From assembly GCA_001464335.1 (NCBI GenBank), contig LNEV01000011.1:1-32541 (forward strand): 32,541 bases of DNA, written 5' to 3'. The translations under genes were made by a program, and so were the position numbers. Shown in pieces: positions 14,715 to 22,718 of the stretch. Every line of letters begins with the position of its first letter. The stretch's first letter is position 1. This stretch comes from Rhizobiales bacterium Ga0077545. Its GTDB lineage: Bacteria; Pseudomonadota; Alphaproteobacteria; Rhizobiales; Methylopilaceae. The notes under the pieces are model-generated. The model was not told the origin of the DNA, ran no database searches, and saw only the letters and a program-made list of their open reading frames with translations.

Positions 14715-17495
14715 TCAGCCGAACGCGCCGACTTCGTGGGTGATGGCGGTGCCGATCTCGCGGACCTGTGCGAACAGACGGCCGATCGGGTTGAAAATCT
14801 CCTCGTGCTCCTTGGCATAGGAGACGGCGGTGCGCGGCCCAGGCGTTTCGCCGAAATCGCGCCCCTTGGTCGGGTCTGCCTCGTTCGGAAACACTTCACT
14901 CATGAGCGCCAGTGCGGCCGGAACGTCAAGCTGGAGGAGGCGCATTTCAAGACCCTGTCGCGTCACGCCATGGCGCGGCGAGAAATCTGGGATCTGCGTT
15001 GCCATGATCCAGATGCGCTGGATGAGCGCGATCCGGATCGAATGCAGCAGCATTTCGCGCGTCTGCATCTGCGGGGCTTTCGGCCAGGCGGAGCGCAGCA
15101 GCACATAATCGGTCTGGATGCGGTGGAACATGCTCTGGATCGGCCCCCACAGGCCAAGCTGTTCCAGCGAATGCGCGACGCTGACGAGCTGGCGCGCGCG
15201 CGCCGGTTCGACATGGGCGGCACGGTCGAGCCAAGAGCCGGGATCGAGAAGAGATGTACAGGCACGCAGCACATCGATGTCGGAATGTTTCAGGCCGTGC
15301 TCGGCAAAGTCCAGCGCGCGGCGGAAGCGGTGGCTTTTCTCACGCAGTTCCGAGAAGAGTTCGGGCTGTCGAGCGGCAGCGGCGCCGATGCCCTGCAATG
15401 TATTGGCACACCAGCCGAGCTGCTGGAGAATGGCATTGTTGAGGATCGCGCGCAGCTCGCGCGGATGTTTGATGACTTTCGGCCCACCGCCGCCATCGCT
15501 CTGGCGTATGGCCGGACGCGATCCCGTCGGGTCAAGAAGCGCCGGTCCGAAGGCCCCGAGAAGAGACGCATAGCCCGGGTCCTCGACGAGTTCGTGCATG
15601 GTCGCGCCGATGGTCGAGAAGAAATCGGCAGCGAAATCGGCCTCGATATAGATCGGATCGGTTTCGACTTGCGGTTCGGCGAAGGCATGCTCGGCGATGC
15701 GCGCGACCGAGGCTCCGGCAAGCTCGGGCGTGCCGAACAGCAGATAGCCGTCGCCGCCCTGGAAAGAGGTTTCGTCGCGCTGGAAAATACCGGCTTCCGC
15801 AAACATCTGCCGCATGGCGGACGGAGAGAGATATTTCAGGCGGTCGCGCAGGGAATTCGGATGCGCACCACGGCCGATGCTCTCGCCGTGGGTGTCGAAC
15901 AATATGAGTTCGACATGCTCTTCGAGATCGTATTTCTGCATCAGATCGGACAGCTTCACGCGAAGCCGTTCGATCAGGAACGTGGCGTCGAGCTGGCCGA
16001 CATAACGCCCCGAATCCGAATATCCGAATTCGATCGCGAGCCTGCCAGTCTGTTTGAGATAGGCGCGGTAGTGCGGCGAACGTAGCGCCTCTTCGATGGC
16101 GCGCGAACCCTGTTCGAGCGCGTCCGCCGTTTCGAACAGCGGCGATATCTCGATGTGTTTTTCCACGCCGAAAAGCCGGGCAAGCCAGAGTATGGACAAA
16201 AGCGTGTAGCCGCTTTCGGTCTCGGCAACGAGGAAGCGCACCGGGGCTTCTCCGTCGATATGCTTGGCGATCTGCGCCACCGTCATCATCAGGCGGGTGG
16301 CGGAGGCCTGTTCGGCGAGGATCGAGCCGAAATCGACCGGAACCGGCGACACCTTGTCGAGCGCGCTGTTGATGGCGCCAAGAAGCACGCGGCGGCGGAA
16401 CGGGTCGGCGGGCGGGTCCTGCAAGCCGAGCCGGAGGCGCACCGCGTTGTGCACCTGCGCGGCATTGAGCCGTACATGCGAATGCGCAAAAGACATCCCG
16501 TGCGAGGCAAGGCCGGCGCGGGCGACCGACAACGCTATTTTGTCTTCGGGCGCCGCCTTGGCGATGGCGTTCGCGAACAGCTCCATCAGCGCGTCGGTGT
16601 TCACGAGCGCATCCTCGCGGTGCTCGACCAACTCGTTGGCGAAGGCGGCAACGAGATCGGGATCGCCCTTTGCCGGGGCGGCCGCGATCTGCCGGTCGAC
16701 GCAGCCGATCGCGCGGGCAACGCGCTCAGTCAGTTTCTGCGCCGCCGCGATGCCGGACACCTGTCGTTCCAAGCGCTCGAGCTGCAGCCGTTTCATGCGC
16801 AGGCGCAGGCGCAGCGTGTCCCACCAGTTGATGTCGACGCGTCCGTCGGTGTCGTAGCCGACCCAACTCGCCAGAACGATGGCCTTGGGCACGAGGCCGG
16901 TCCAGTCGTCCGGCCACACTTTGGCGGCGCCCGCAAGAAGCGCCGTGTTCAGCCGGTCGATGGCGTCGCGTCCGTGCCCGATCGCGGCAATGGCCTGCGT
17001 GAATTCATCTTCCAGCGTTGGTGTCGACGATCGGTGCGAGGCAAAGGCCATCTGCTCCGAGGTGCCGGAGGCAAGTCCCGCGAGATTGGCCAGCACGTCG
17101 GCAGGCGCCGAAAAGGTCGGATGCGCGGTGAAGACCGCCGCATAGCGTGTGCGCTCATAGGCGGCGCGGGCGGTGGCGAAGGTGCCGGTGGCGATCCGCT
17201 CGGCGATCAGGCGGTAGCTTTCCGCCGAGGCGGCCGGGTCGGTACCACCCACATAGGCGGCGATCCGTGCCGCGCGGTCGCGGAAGGCCTCGTCGCGCAG
17301 CTCGGAGATGACCTGGTTGAGATCGGCTTCGGACAGGCCGCCACGCTCGATCTTGCGCAGAATGGTGCGCGCGGTGGACAGGATCGGGTTTCCGAACGGA
17401 TCGTCTTCCGCCTGCGTCCGTGCCTGTTCGACGATAGCCATGAGATCGGCCAGCGGCCCGGAATTGGCCGCACCGCCCCTTGTTTCGTCCCGCAT
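14715..17495 (-). CDS. ppc: Phosphoenolpyruvate carboxylase homologue with divergent active site
   Basis: The protein has 926 residues from the ATG at 17495, which follows GGGGA at good distance. The open frame extends upstream to 17891 but without homology. PEPC landmarks appear in the right order and spacing: FTAHPTF (residues 122-128, catalytic histidine H125), WVGYDTDGRVD (211-221, where PEPC has GGDRDGNP), SPLFET (451-456), GYSDSGR (491-497), and FDTHGESIGRGAHPN (533-547, where PEPC has HGRGGTVGRGGGP). The segment SFQGGDGYLL (577-586) stands where TEQGE is expected, and the conserved C-terminal Gln-Asn-Thr-Gly end is absent. PEPC makes oxaloacetate from PEP and bicarbonate. Because several catalytic residues are replaced, this protein may have another activity or control. 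It precedes the BrnA-like gene in an operon and is divergent from an antiporter gene. Confidence 0.8.
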   Translation of the reverse strand: MRDETRGGAANSGPLADLMAIVEQARTQAEDDPFGNPILSTARTILRKIERGGLSEADLNQVISELRDEAFRDRAARIAAYVGGTDPAASAESYRLIAERIATGTFATARAAYERTRYAAVFTAHPTFSAPADVLANLAGLASGTSEQMAFASHRSSTPTLEDEFTQAIAAIGHGRDAIDRLNTALLAGAAKVWPDDWTGLVPKAIVLASWVGYDTDGRVDINWWDTLRLRLRMKRLQLERLERQVSGIAAAQKLTERVARAIGCVDRQIAAAPAKGDPDLVAAFANELVEHREDALVNTDALMELFANAIAKAAPEDKIALSVARAGLASHGMSFAHSHVRLNAAQVHNAVRLRLGLQDPPADPFRRRVLLGAINSALDKVSPVPVDFGSILAEQASATRLMMTVAQIAKHIDGEAPVRFLVAETESGYTLLSILWLARLFGVEKHIEISPLFETADALEQGSRAIEEALRSPHYRAYLKQTGRLAIEFGYSDSGRYVGQLDATFLIERLRVKLSDLMQKYDLEEHVELILFDTHGESIGRGAHPNSLRDRLKYLSPSAMRQMFAEAGIFQRDETSFQGGDGYLLFGTPELAGASVARIAEHAFAEPQVETDPIYIEADFAADFFSTIGATMHELVEDPGYASLLGAFGPALLDPTGSRPAIRQSDGGGGPKVIKHPRELRAILNNAILQQLGWCANTLQGIGAAAARQPELFSELREKSHRFRRALDFAEHGLKHSDIDVLRACTSLLDPGSWLDRAAHVEPARARQLVSVAHSLEQLGLWGPIQSMFHRIQTDYVLLRSAWPKAPQMQTREMLLHSIRIALIQRIWIMATQIPDFSPRHGVTRQGLEMRLLQLDVPAALALMSEVFPNEADPTKGRDFGETPGPRTAVSYAKEHEEIFNPIGRLFAQVREIGTAITHEVGAFG

Positions 17496-17692
17496 GCTCA
17501 ATCCCCGCAATCCCGGCCGGCAGCCGGTCGTCCCCTGTCGTGGCGCGCCGAACCGCACCGGCGCGTTTAAGCGCATTTGAGACCGCAGTGCCACCCAAGT
17601 CAAAGCCTTGGCGCCGCCGTCGGGGCAAAAGGGCTGGGGAACACGAGCGGTTTCACTTGCCTCACCGGGCAGGGAAAGCTCTTTTCCCATCC
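17496..17692. promoter_or_regulatory. Divergent region between the PEPC-like and antiporter genes
   Basis: This 197-base stretch separates two divergent start codons and must carry both promoters. No well-formed operator palindrome or consensus promoter stood out by eye. It is GC-rich, and long shadow frames of both genes run into it. Confidence 0.4.
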
Positions 17693-19027
17693 ATGAACGA
17701 TCTGTCACTTCTCTGGGGCCTGCCCTTCGTCGGCATGCTTCTGTCGATTGCCCTCTTTCCCCTGCTGGCTCCGGGTTTCTGGCACCATCATTACGGGAAG
17801 GTGGCGGTGTTCTGGGCTCTGGCCTTCCTGCTGCCCTTTGCAGCCGTGCATGGCGCATCGGCGGCGGCGCATGATCTCGTTCACACGGCACTTCTCGAGT
17901 ATCTGCCCTTCATCATCCTGCTGTTCGCGCTGTTCACCATTTCCGGCGGGCTGCTCGTCACGGGCAATCTGCACGGCAGCCCGCGCACCAACACCGCGCT
18001 TCTGGCCAGCGGAACGGTTCTGGCAAGCGTGATCGGCACAACGGGCGCCAGCATGCTGCTGATCCGGCCGCTTCTGCGGGCCAACGACGATCGCGTCCAC
18101 AATGTGCATACGGTCGTGTTCTTTATCTTCCTTGTCTCGAATATCGGCGGCTCGCTCACTCCGCTCGGCGATCCGCCGCTGTTTCTCGGCTTCCTGCAGG
18201 GGGTCGATTTCTTCTGGACGACGGTGCACCTGGCGCCCGAAACGGGCTTTCTCGTCCTTCTGCTGCTCGGTCTGTTCTTCGCGCTCGATAGCTGGTTCTA
18301 CGCCCGGGAGGGGCACCCGGTGCCCGATCCGACCCCGGATGACACGAGATTTGGCCTCAAGGGCTTGCAGAACGTGCCGCTTCTGTTCGGTGTGATCGGC
18401 GCGATCCTGATGAGCGGGCTGTGGAAGCCGGGCATCACATTCGATGTGTATGGCACACCGGTTCAGCTTCAGAATCTGTTGCGCGATGTCATCATCCTGG
18501 TGCTGGCGGGTGTTTCCATCCTCGTGACGCCGAAGGAGATCCGCGAACGCAACCAGTTCGACTGGGAGCCGATCCGGGAGGTCGCCAAGCTTTTCATCGG
18601 CATCTTCACGACCATCATTCCCGTGATCCTGATCCTGCGTGCGGGCACCGCTGGCGCGGCGGCTCCGCTGATCGCGCTCGTCACCGACGCGGCAGGACAG
18701 CCGATCGACACCGCCTATTTCTGGATGACGGGCATCCTGTCGGGCGTGCTCGACAATGCGCCGACCTATCTCGTCTTCTTCAATCTGGCGGGCGGCAACG
18801 CGCAGGACCTGATGACGACCTACGCCTCGACGCTGGCGGCCATCTCGTCGGGGGCCGTGTTCATGGGCGCGCTGACCTATATCGGCAATGCGCCCAATTT
18901 CATGGTGCTGGCGATCGCGAAAAGTCAGGGCGTGAAGATGCCGAGCTTCTTCGGCTATGTGCTGTGGTCGGTCGCCATCCTGATTCCGAGCTTTGTGCTC
19001 CTGACCTTCCTATTCTTTGCAGATTGA
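17693..19027 (+). CDS. Sodium:proton antiporter-like membrane protein (ArsB/NhaD superfamily)
   Basis: The protein has 444 residues from the ATG at 17693 and about 12 hydrophobic segments, so it sits in the inner membrane. The two ion-transporter superfamily halves carry SNIGGSLTPLGDPPLFLGFL (near 148-167) and SGVLDNAPTYLVFFNL, with GNAPNFMVLAIA near the end. Such paired Asn/Asp-Pro or Asn-Ala-Pro motifs mark the discontinuous helices of Na+/H+ and arsenite carriers. The DNAPT motif favours NhaD-like antiporters. A Na+/H+ function is inferred, as the ion is not shown. Upstream frame from 17480 lacks membrane character. AGGGAAAG lies about 14 bases upstream. Confidence 0.83.
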   Translation: MNDLSLLWGLPFVGMLLSIALFPLLAPGFWHHHYGKVAVFWALAFLLPFAAVHGASAAAHDLVHTALLEYLPFIILLFALFTISGGLLVTGNLHGSPRTNTALLASGTVLASVIGTTGASMLLIRPLLRANDDRVHNVHTVVFFIFLVSNIGGSLTPLGDPPLFLGFLQGVDFFWTTVHLAPETGFLVLLLLGLFFALDSWFYAREGHPVPDPTPDDTRFGLKGLQNVPLLFGVIGAILMSGLWKPGITFDVYGTPVQLQNLLRDVIILVLAGVSILVTPKEIRERNQFDWEPIREVAKLFIGIFTTIIPVILILRAGTAGAAAPLIALVTDAAGQPIDTAYFWMTGILSGVLDNAPTYLVFFNLAGGNAQDLMTTYASTLAAISSGAVFMGALTYIGNAPNFMVLAIAKSQGVKMPSFFGYVLWSVAILIPSFVLLTFLFFAD

Positions 19028-19062
19028 AAAAAAGGCCCTCTCCCACGGGAGAGGGCCTTCAA
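19026..19062 (-). terminator. Rho-independent terminator of pckA
   Basis: AAGGCCCTCTCC (19032-19043) pairs with GGAGAGGGCCTT (19048-19059) for 12 base pairs around a four-base loop. On the minus strand the stem is followed by TTTTTTT, a textbook terminator for pckA, whose stop is 105 bases upstream. On the plus strand the stem follows the antiporter stop by four bases and could also end that transcript, though without a T tract. Confidence 0.92.
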
Positions 19063-19166
19063 AGCGAGGCCGCGGCAAAGAGGGGGTCTTGCCGCACGAC
19101 GGTGTTTAAGCGGCGAGCCTCGCTCCTCCCGGCCGCTGGGTGGGTGCGGCCGGGAAGTTTCGTTGT
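19063..19166 (-). other. Structured 3' untranslated region of pckA
   Basis: CCCGGCCGC (19128-19136) and GCGGCCGGG (19146-19154) form a perfect nine-base-pair stem with a nine-base loop. GCGAGGC (19064-19070) can pair with GCCTCGC (19117-19123). The pckA transcript therefore ends with several strong stems before its terminator. No gene is seen. Confidence 0.55.
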
Positions 19167-20750
19167 TCAGGCAAATTCCGCGGTGGCGGGAGCCGAGCGC
19201 CGCACCTCCTCGGACACGTAGGATTCGAAGCGCTCGAAATTCTTGGCAAACATCCCGACAAGTTTTGCAGCCTGCGCGTCATAGGCGGCCGGATCCGCCC
19301 AGGTCGCGCGCGGGTCGAGCAATGAATCGTCCACGCCCGGCACCTTGATCGGCACCGCAAACCCGAAATTCGGATCGATGCGGAAGGCCGCGTTTTTCAG
19401 AGAGCCGGAAAGAGCCGCCGTCAGGAGCGCGCGCGTCGCCTTGATCGGCATGCGTTTGCCGGTGCCGAAGGGGCCGCCCGTCCAGCCGGTCGAGACCAGC
19501 CAGCATTCGGAATTGTGCCGGGCGATCTTGTCGCGCAGGAGTTCGCCATATTCGCTCGGATGCCGCGCCATGAAAGGAGCGCCGAAACAGGCCGAGAATG
19601 TCGCCTGCGGTTCCGTCACCCCGGTCTCCGTGCCCGCGACCTTCGCCGTGTAGCCGGAGAGGAAATGATACATGGCCTGCTCCGGCGTCAGCCGCGCGAT
19701 CGGCGGCATGATTCCGAACGCATCGGCCGTCAGCATCACGATGTTCTGCGGATGCCGCGCGCGGCCGGTGAGGCTCGCATTCGGTATGAAATGGAGCGGG
19801 TAGGCGCAACGCCCGTTTTCCGTTTTGGACACATCGTCGAAATCCGGAATGCGGCTTTCCGGGTCGACTTCGACGTTTTCGAGAATCGTCCCGAACATTT
19901 TCGTCGCGGCGTAGATTTCGGGCTCGGCTTCCGCCGACAGGTTGATCGTCTTCGCGTAACAACCGCCTTCGAAATTGAAGATGCCGTCATCGCTCCAGCC
20001 GTGCTCGTCATCGCCCAGAAGCGTACGCTGCGGGTCGGCGGAGAGCGTGGTCTTGCCGGTGCCGGAAAGACCGAAAAACAGCGCCGAACTGCCGTTCTCG
20101 CCGACATTGGCCGAGCAGTGCATCGGCATGACGCCCTTGGCGGGCAGGAAGAAGTTGAGTGCGCTGAACACCGACTTTTTCATTTCGCCCGCATAGGCGG
20201 AATTGCCGATGAGGACGATGCCGCGCGTCAGGTCCATCGCGATGACGGTTTCCGAGCGCACGCCGTGGCGCTGCGGATCGGCCTTGAAGCTCGGCAGATC
20301 GATGATCGTCATCTCGGGAACGAAGCCGGCAAGTTCGCTCGCTTCAGGCCGCACCAGCATCGTGCGGATGAATAGGGAGTGCCAGGCAAATTCCGTGATG
20401 ACACGCACCTTGATGCGCTGCGCGGGATCGGCGCCACCGTAGAGATCCTGCGAGAACAGCTCGCGGCCCTTGAGATGGGCGATGAAATCGGCGTGGAGCA
20501 GGTCGAACTGCTCCGGCGTGAACGACGCCGTGTTGTCCCACCAGACGGTCTTGTCGGTCAGCGCATCACGAACAACGAACTTGTCCTTGGGGCTGCGGCC
20601 AGTATGTACGCCGGTGTCGGCTGCGAGCGCGCCGTCTCGTGTGAAGACAGCCTCTTCCCGGCTGATCGCTTCTTCGATCAGCTCGGGCTCAAGAAGATTG
20701 GGCAGAAGCGTGCAGTTCTTCTCAACTGGCGAAAGTGTGCTGCTGGTCAT
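19167..20750 (-). CDS. pckA: Phosphoenolpyruvate carboxykinase (ATP)
   Basis: The 527-residue protein is the ATP-dependent PEPCK. Key sites are [10 protein letters not shown] near the start (substrate arginine), [18 protein letters not shown], the P-loop [11 protein letters not shown] (about 231-241) and the metal site DDEHGW. The segment ending the kinase site is [11 protein letters not shown], with [13 protein letters not shown] and [15 protein letters not shown] later. It turns oxaloacetate into PEP for gluconeogenesis from C4 acids. AAGGAGGACCGG before the ATG is a strong ribosome site. Two palindromes lie 60-92 bases upstream. In many Rhizobiales pckA is next to chvI, as here (with one gene between). 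Confidence 0.96.
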   Translation of the reverse strand: MTSSTLSPVEKNCTLLPNLLEPELIEEAISREEAVFTRDGALAADTGVHTGRSPKDKFVVRDALTDKTVWWDNTASFTPEQFDLLHADFIAHLKGRELFSQDLYGGADPAQRIKVRVITEFAWHSLFIRTMLVRPEASELAGFVPEMTIIDLPSFKADPQRHGVRSETVIAMDLTRGIVLIGNSAYAGEMKKSVFSALNFFLPAKGVMPMHCSANVGENGSSALFFGLSGTGKTTLSADPQRTLLGDDEHGWSDDGIFNFEGGCYAKTINLSAEAEPEIYAATKMFGTILENVEVDPESRIPDFDDVSKTENGRCAYPLHFIPNASLTGRARHPQNIVMLTADAFGIMPPIARLTPEQAMYHFLSGYTAKVAGTETGVTEPQATFSACFGAPFMARHPSEYGELLRDKIARHNSECWLVSTGWTGGPFGTGKRMPIKATRALLTAALSGSLKNAAFRIDPNFGFAVPIKVPGVDDSLLDPRATWADPAAYDAQAAKLVGMFAKNFERFESYVSEEVRRSAPATAEFA

Positions 20751-21053
20751 CCGGTCCTCCTTCCGCGGCCTATGCTCTGCTCTTCGGCCTTCTGCAAGTA
20801 GTTATTTCTGCGGGAAATGTTCCCGCTCGATACCCATATCGAACGCTCCGAAACATCCTTGAAACGTCACCCTAGCGCAGCCCGCAAAAGCGGCATCGTA
20901 CAGTCAATCTAGACCTCAAATTCCTACTTTTGTTGCAATTTCGTATCGGCATGGCGCATGTGGTCGACCACATCCCAGAAAGAAAAAGTGCGGGTTGGCC
21001 GCGCGCTATCTGTTGTGCGGACAGGATCGGATGCGTATGGGCAATTGGAAAGG
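20751..21053 (-). promoter_or_regulatory. pckA upstream region with two adjacent palindromes
   Basis: GCGGGAAATGTTCCCGC (20810-20826) is a perfect palindrome with seven-base arms. Right beside it TCGATACCCATATCGA (20827-20842) has perfect six-base arms around four bases. Both lie 60-92 bases upstream of the pckA ATG, where a regulator would bind. A possible weak promoter, TTGCAG with CATAGG 17 bases on, lies between them and the gene. The rest of this 303-base gap to the HugZ-like stop holds no recognised gene. Confidence 0.6.
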
Positions 21054-21797
21054 TCAGAGTGCGCGTGCTTTTTCGGCCAGGTCCACGAGTGTGGCGCGCA
21101 GGGCGCCTGGGCCGCGAAGGGGCTGCGGGAAGCGCAGATAGAGCGCGTGCCCATTCAAAGAGAGTTCCATGCCCTCGGGGTCGAAGCCGTCGCAACGCCA
21201 CGCGCCCTCCGGTGCCCCCAGGAGACGCGTCGCGTAAAGCTGGAGCGCGTCGGCATGATCTTCGTTCATGTGGTCGGTCGCGCCCTTCTCCGCGGCAAGA
21301 AGCTCCGCCGCGTCCGAAACCTCGGTCAGCACGGCCTCGCGGGGCAGGGTCTCGATCCGCCCGAACCCGGCGACGATGTGGGCGGTTTCGGGATCGAGCC
21401 GGTAGAACGAGAAGTCCTTGAAGCCGGAAAAACCCTTGTGGCCCGGATGGCGCGCCAGATAGCGACGGCGAGCTTCGGGATCCTCGGTCGCGGTGACGGG
21501 GCCGGAAACCGAAACACGCGGGTCCGCCAACGGATTTTCGGCGCCGACATCCTCGAACAGAAGCGAGGCGCGCGGATCCTTGGCGATGTTCTTCGTGTGC
21601 CGGGCCAGCGTCGACAGCAAAAGCAGGGGCGAGCCGTCGGGCGCGGTGGCAACGGCGACAAGGGACACATAGGGGGCGCCTGATTCGGCGTCGATGGTGG
21701 CGAGCGCCGCCCGGCGGGCCTGGCGGACAAGACGCCGCGCCTCGGCAGGGGCATCGAATGCGGTCTCGGAAGCCTCGGATTCACCCTTCACGGCCAT
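21054..21797 (-). CDS. HugZ-like pyridoxamine 5'-phosphate oxidase-fold protein
   Basis: From the ATG at 21797, preceded by GGGAG, the protein has 247 residues. The first two thirds form a split barrel of the pyridoxamine-phosphate oxidase type (RRAALATIDAESGAPYVSLV, LLLLSTLARHTKNIAKDPRA, SVSGPV). The last 80 residues carry DHMNEDHADALQLYA, the mark of the DUF2470 domain, as found in HugZ-family proteins that bind flavin or break down haem. True HugZ haem oxygenases need specific histidines, so the substrate is uncertain. The open frame runs back to 21914, but residues before MAVKGE lack homology. It is divergent from chvI across 144 bases. Confidence 0.85.
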   Translation of the reverse strand: MAVKGESEASETAFDAPAEARRLVRQARRAALATIDAESGAPYVSLVAVATAPDGSPLLLLSTLARHTKNIAKDPRASLLFEDVGAENPLADPRVSVSGPVTATEDPEARRRYLARHPGHKGFSGFKDFSFYRLDPETAHIVAGFGRIETLPREAVLTEVSDAAELLAAEKGATDHMNEDHADALQLYATRLLGAPEGAWRCDGFDPEGMELSLNGHALYLRFPQPLRGPGALRATLVDLAEKARAL

Positions 21798-21941
21798 TAA
21801 ATGCACTCCCAACGTGGAATTTACGGTCAAAAGGGTGACTTCCCGGGGGGCGAGCACCATTGTTAAGCACAGCAGCGGCCATATTTCGGCCATGCACGGC
21901 GGATCAAACGCCACAAGCTAACAAGCGAGGCAAGGCCCCCA
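21798..21941. promoter_or_regulatory. Divergent region between the HugZ-like gene and chvI
   Basis: This 144-base gap must hold promoters for both directions. The direct repeat GGCCAT...GGCCAT (around 21878-21894) lies in the chvI leader. No clear -35/-10 pair or terminator was identified by eye. Confidence 0.35.
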
Positions 21942-22649
21942 ATGCCCACAATCGCCCTGGTCGATGATGACCGCAACATCCTGACGTCGGTCTCGATTGC
22001 CCTCGAAACCGAGGGCTACCGGATCTCGACCTACACCGACGGCGCGGCTGCGCTGGAGGGGCTGAAGGCCAATCCGCCCGATCTTGCGATCTTCGACATC
22101 AAGATGCCGCGCATGGACGGAATGGAACTGCTGCGGCGCCTGCGCCAGAAGTCGGAACTTCCCGTCATCTTTCTCACCTCCAAGGACGAGGAGATCGATG
22201 AACTGTTCGGTCTGAAGATGGGCGCGGACGATTTCATCAAGAAGCCGTTCTCGCAGCGTCTGCTCGTCGAGCGCGTGAAGGCGGTGTTGCGCCGCGCGGC
22301 TTCGCGCGAAGGCGGGACGGCGGTGAAAACCGGCGAGCTTCCTGGCAAGGCCCTCGAACGCGGCAACCTCGTCATGGATTCGGAGCGCCACACCTGCACG
22401 TGGAAGGGCGAGGCGGTGACGTTGACCGTCACGGAATTCCTTATTCTGCAGGCACTTGCGACCCGTCCCGGTGTAGTCAAAAGCCGCAACGCGCTGATGG
22501 ATGCCGCCTACGACGATCAGGTCTATGTCGACGACCGCACGATCGACAGCCACATCAAGCGGCTTCGCAAGAAGTTCAAGGTGGTCGACGACAACTTCGA
22601 CATGATCGAGACCCTTTACGGTGTCGGCTATCGCTTCAAGGAAGTGTGA
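21942..22649 (+). CDS. chvI: Response regulator ChvI (OmpR family)
   Basis: This 235-residue protein has an N-terminal receiver domain with the acidic pair in LVDDDRN (residues 6-12), phosphate-accepting D52 in [15 protein letters not shown]79 and K101. The winged-helix DNA-binding domain at the C-terminus contains [19 protein letters not shown] and [16 protein letters not shown]. It is the partner of ChvG, the next gene. In Rhizobiales the pair controls acid, cell-envelope and host-associated genes and influences gluconeogenic growth. The AGGCAAGG before the ATG is a modest ribosome site. The stop is followed by two strong hairpins before chvG. Confidence 0.95.
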   Translation: MPTIALVDDDRNILTSVSIALETEGYRISTYTDGAAALEGLKANPPDLAIFDIKMPRMDGMELLRRLRQKSELPVIFLTSKDEEIDELFGLKMGADDFIKKPFSQRLLVERVKAVLRRAASREGGTAVKTGELPGKALERGNLVMDSERHTCTWKGEAVTLTVTEFLILQALATRPGVVKSRNALMDAAYDDQVYVDDRTIDSHIKRLRKKFKVVDDNFDMIETLYGVGYRFKEV

Positions 22650-22654
22650 CCGCC

Positions 22655-22709
22655 GGGCGCCGCGCGACGGCGCCCTTACGTTTGACGCGCCCTCGCAGAG
22701 GGCGCATTT
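22655..22709 (+). terminator. Tandem hairpins between chvI and chvG
   Basis: GGGCGCCG (22655-22662) pairs with CGGCGCCC (22668-22675) around five bases. GCGCCCTC (22687-22694) pairs with GAGGGCGC (22698-22705) around three bases, and ATTTT follows. Both eight-base-pair stems fit entirely in the 69-base gap between the two genes. The second looks like a weak terminator. They may lower chvG expression relative to chvI or protect the chvI message end. Confidence 0.6.
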
Positions 22710-22718
22710 TCCGCCGCG

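Noticed and set aside
14736..17570. Two plus-strand open frames of 449 and 471 codons
   Set aside because: They run antisense to the PEPC-like gene, which has clear homology. They have no ribosome sites or recognisable motifs.
17496..17891. 132-codon N-terminal extension of the PEPC-like protein
   Set aside because: It overlaps the divergent antiporter gene and promoter region. The ATG at 17495 has a good ribosome site and homology begins after it.
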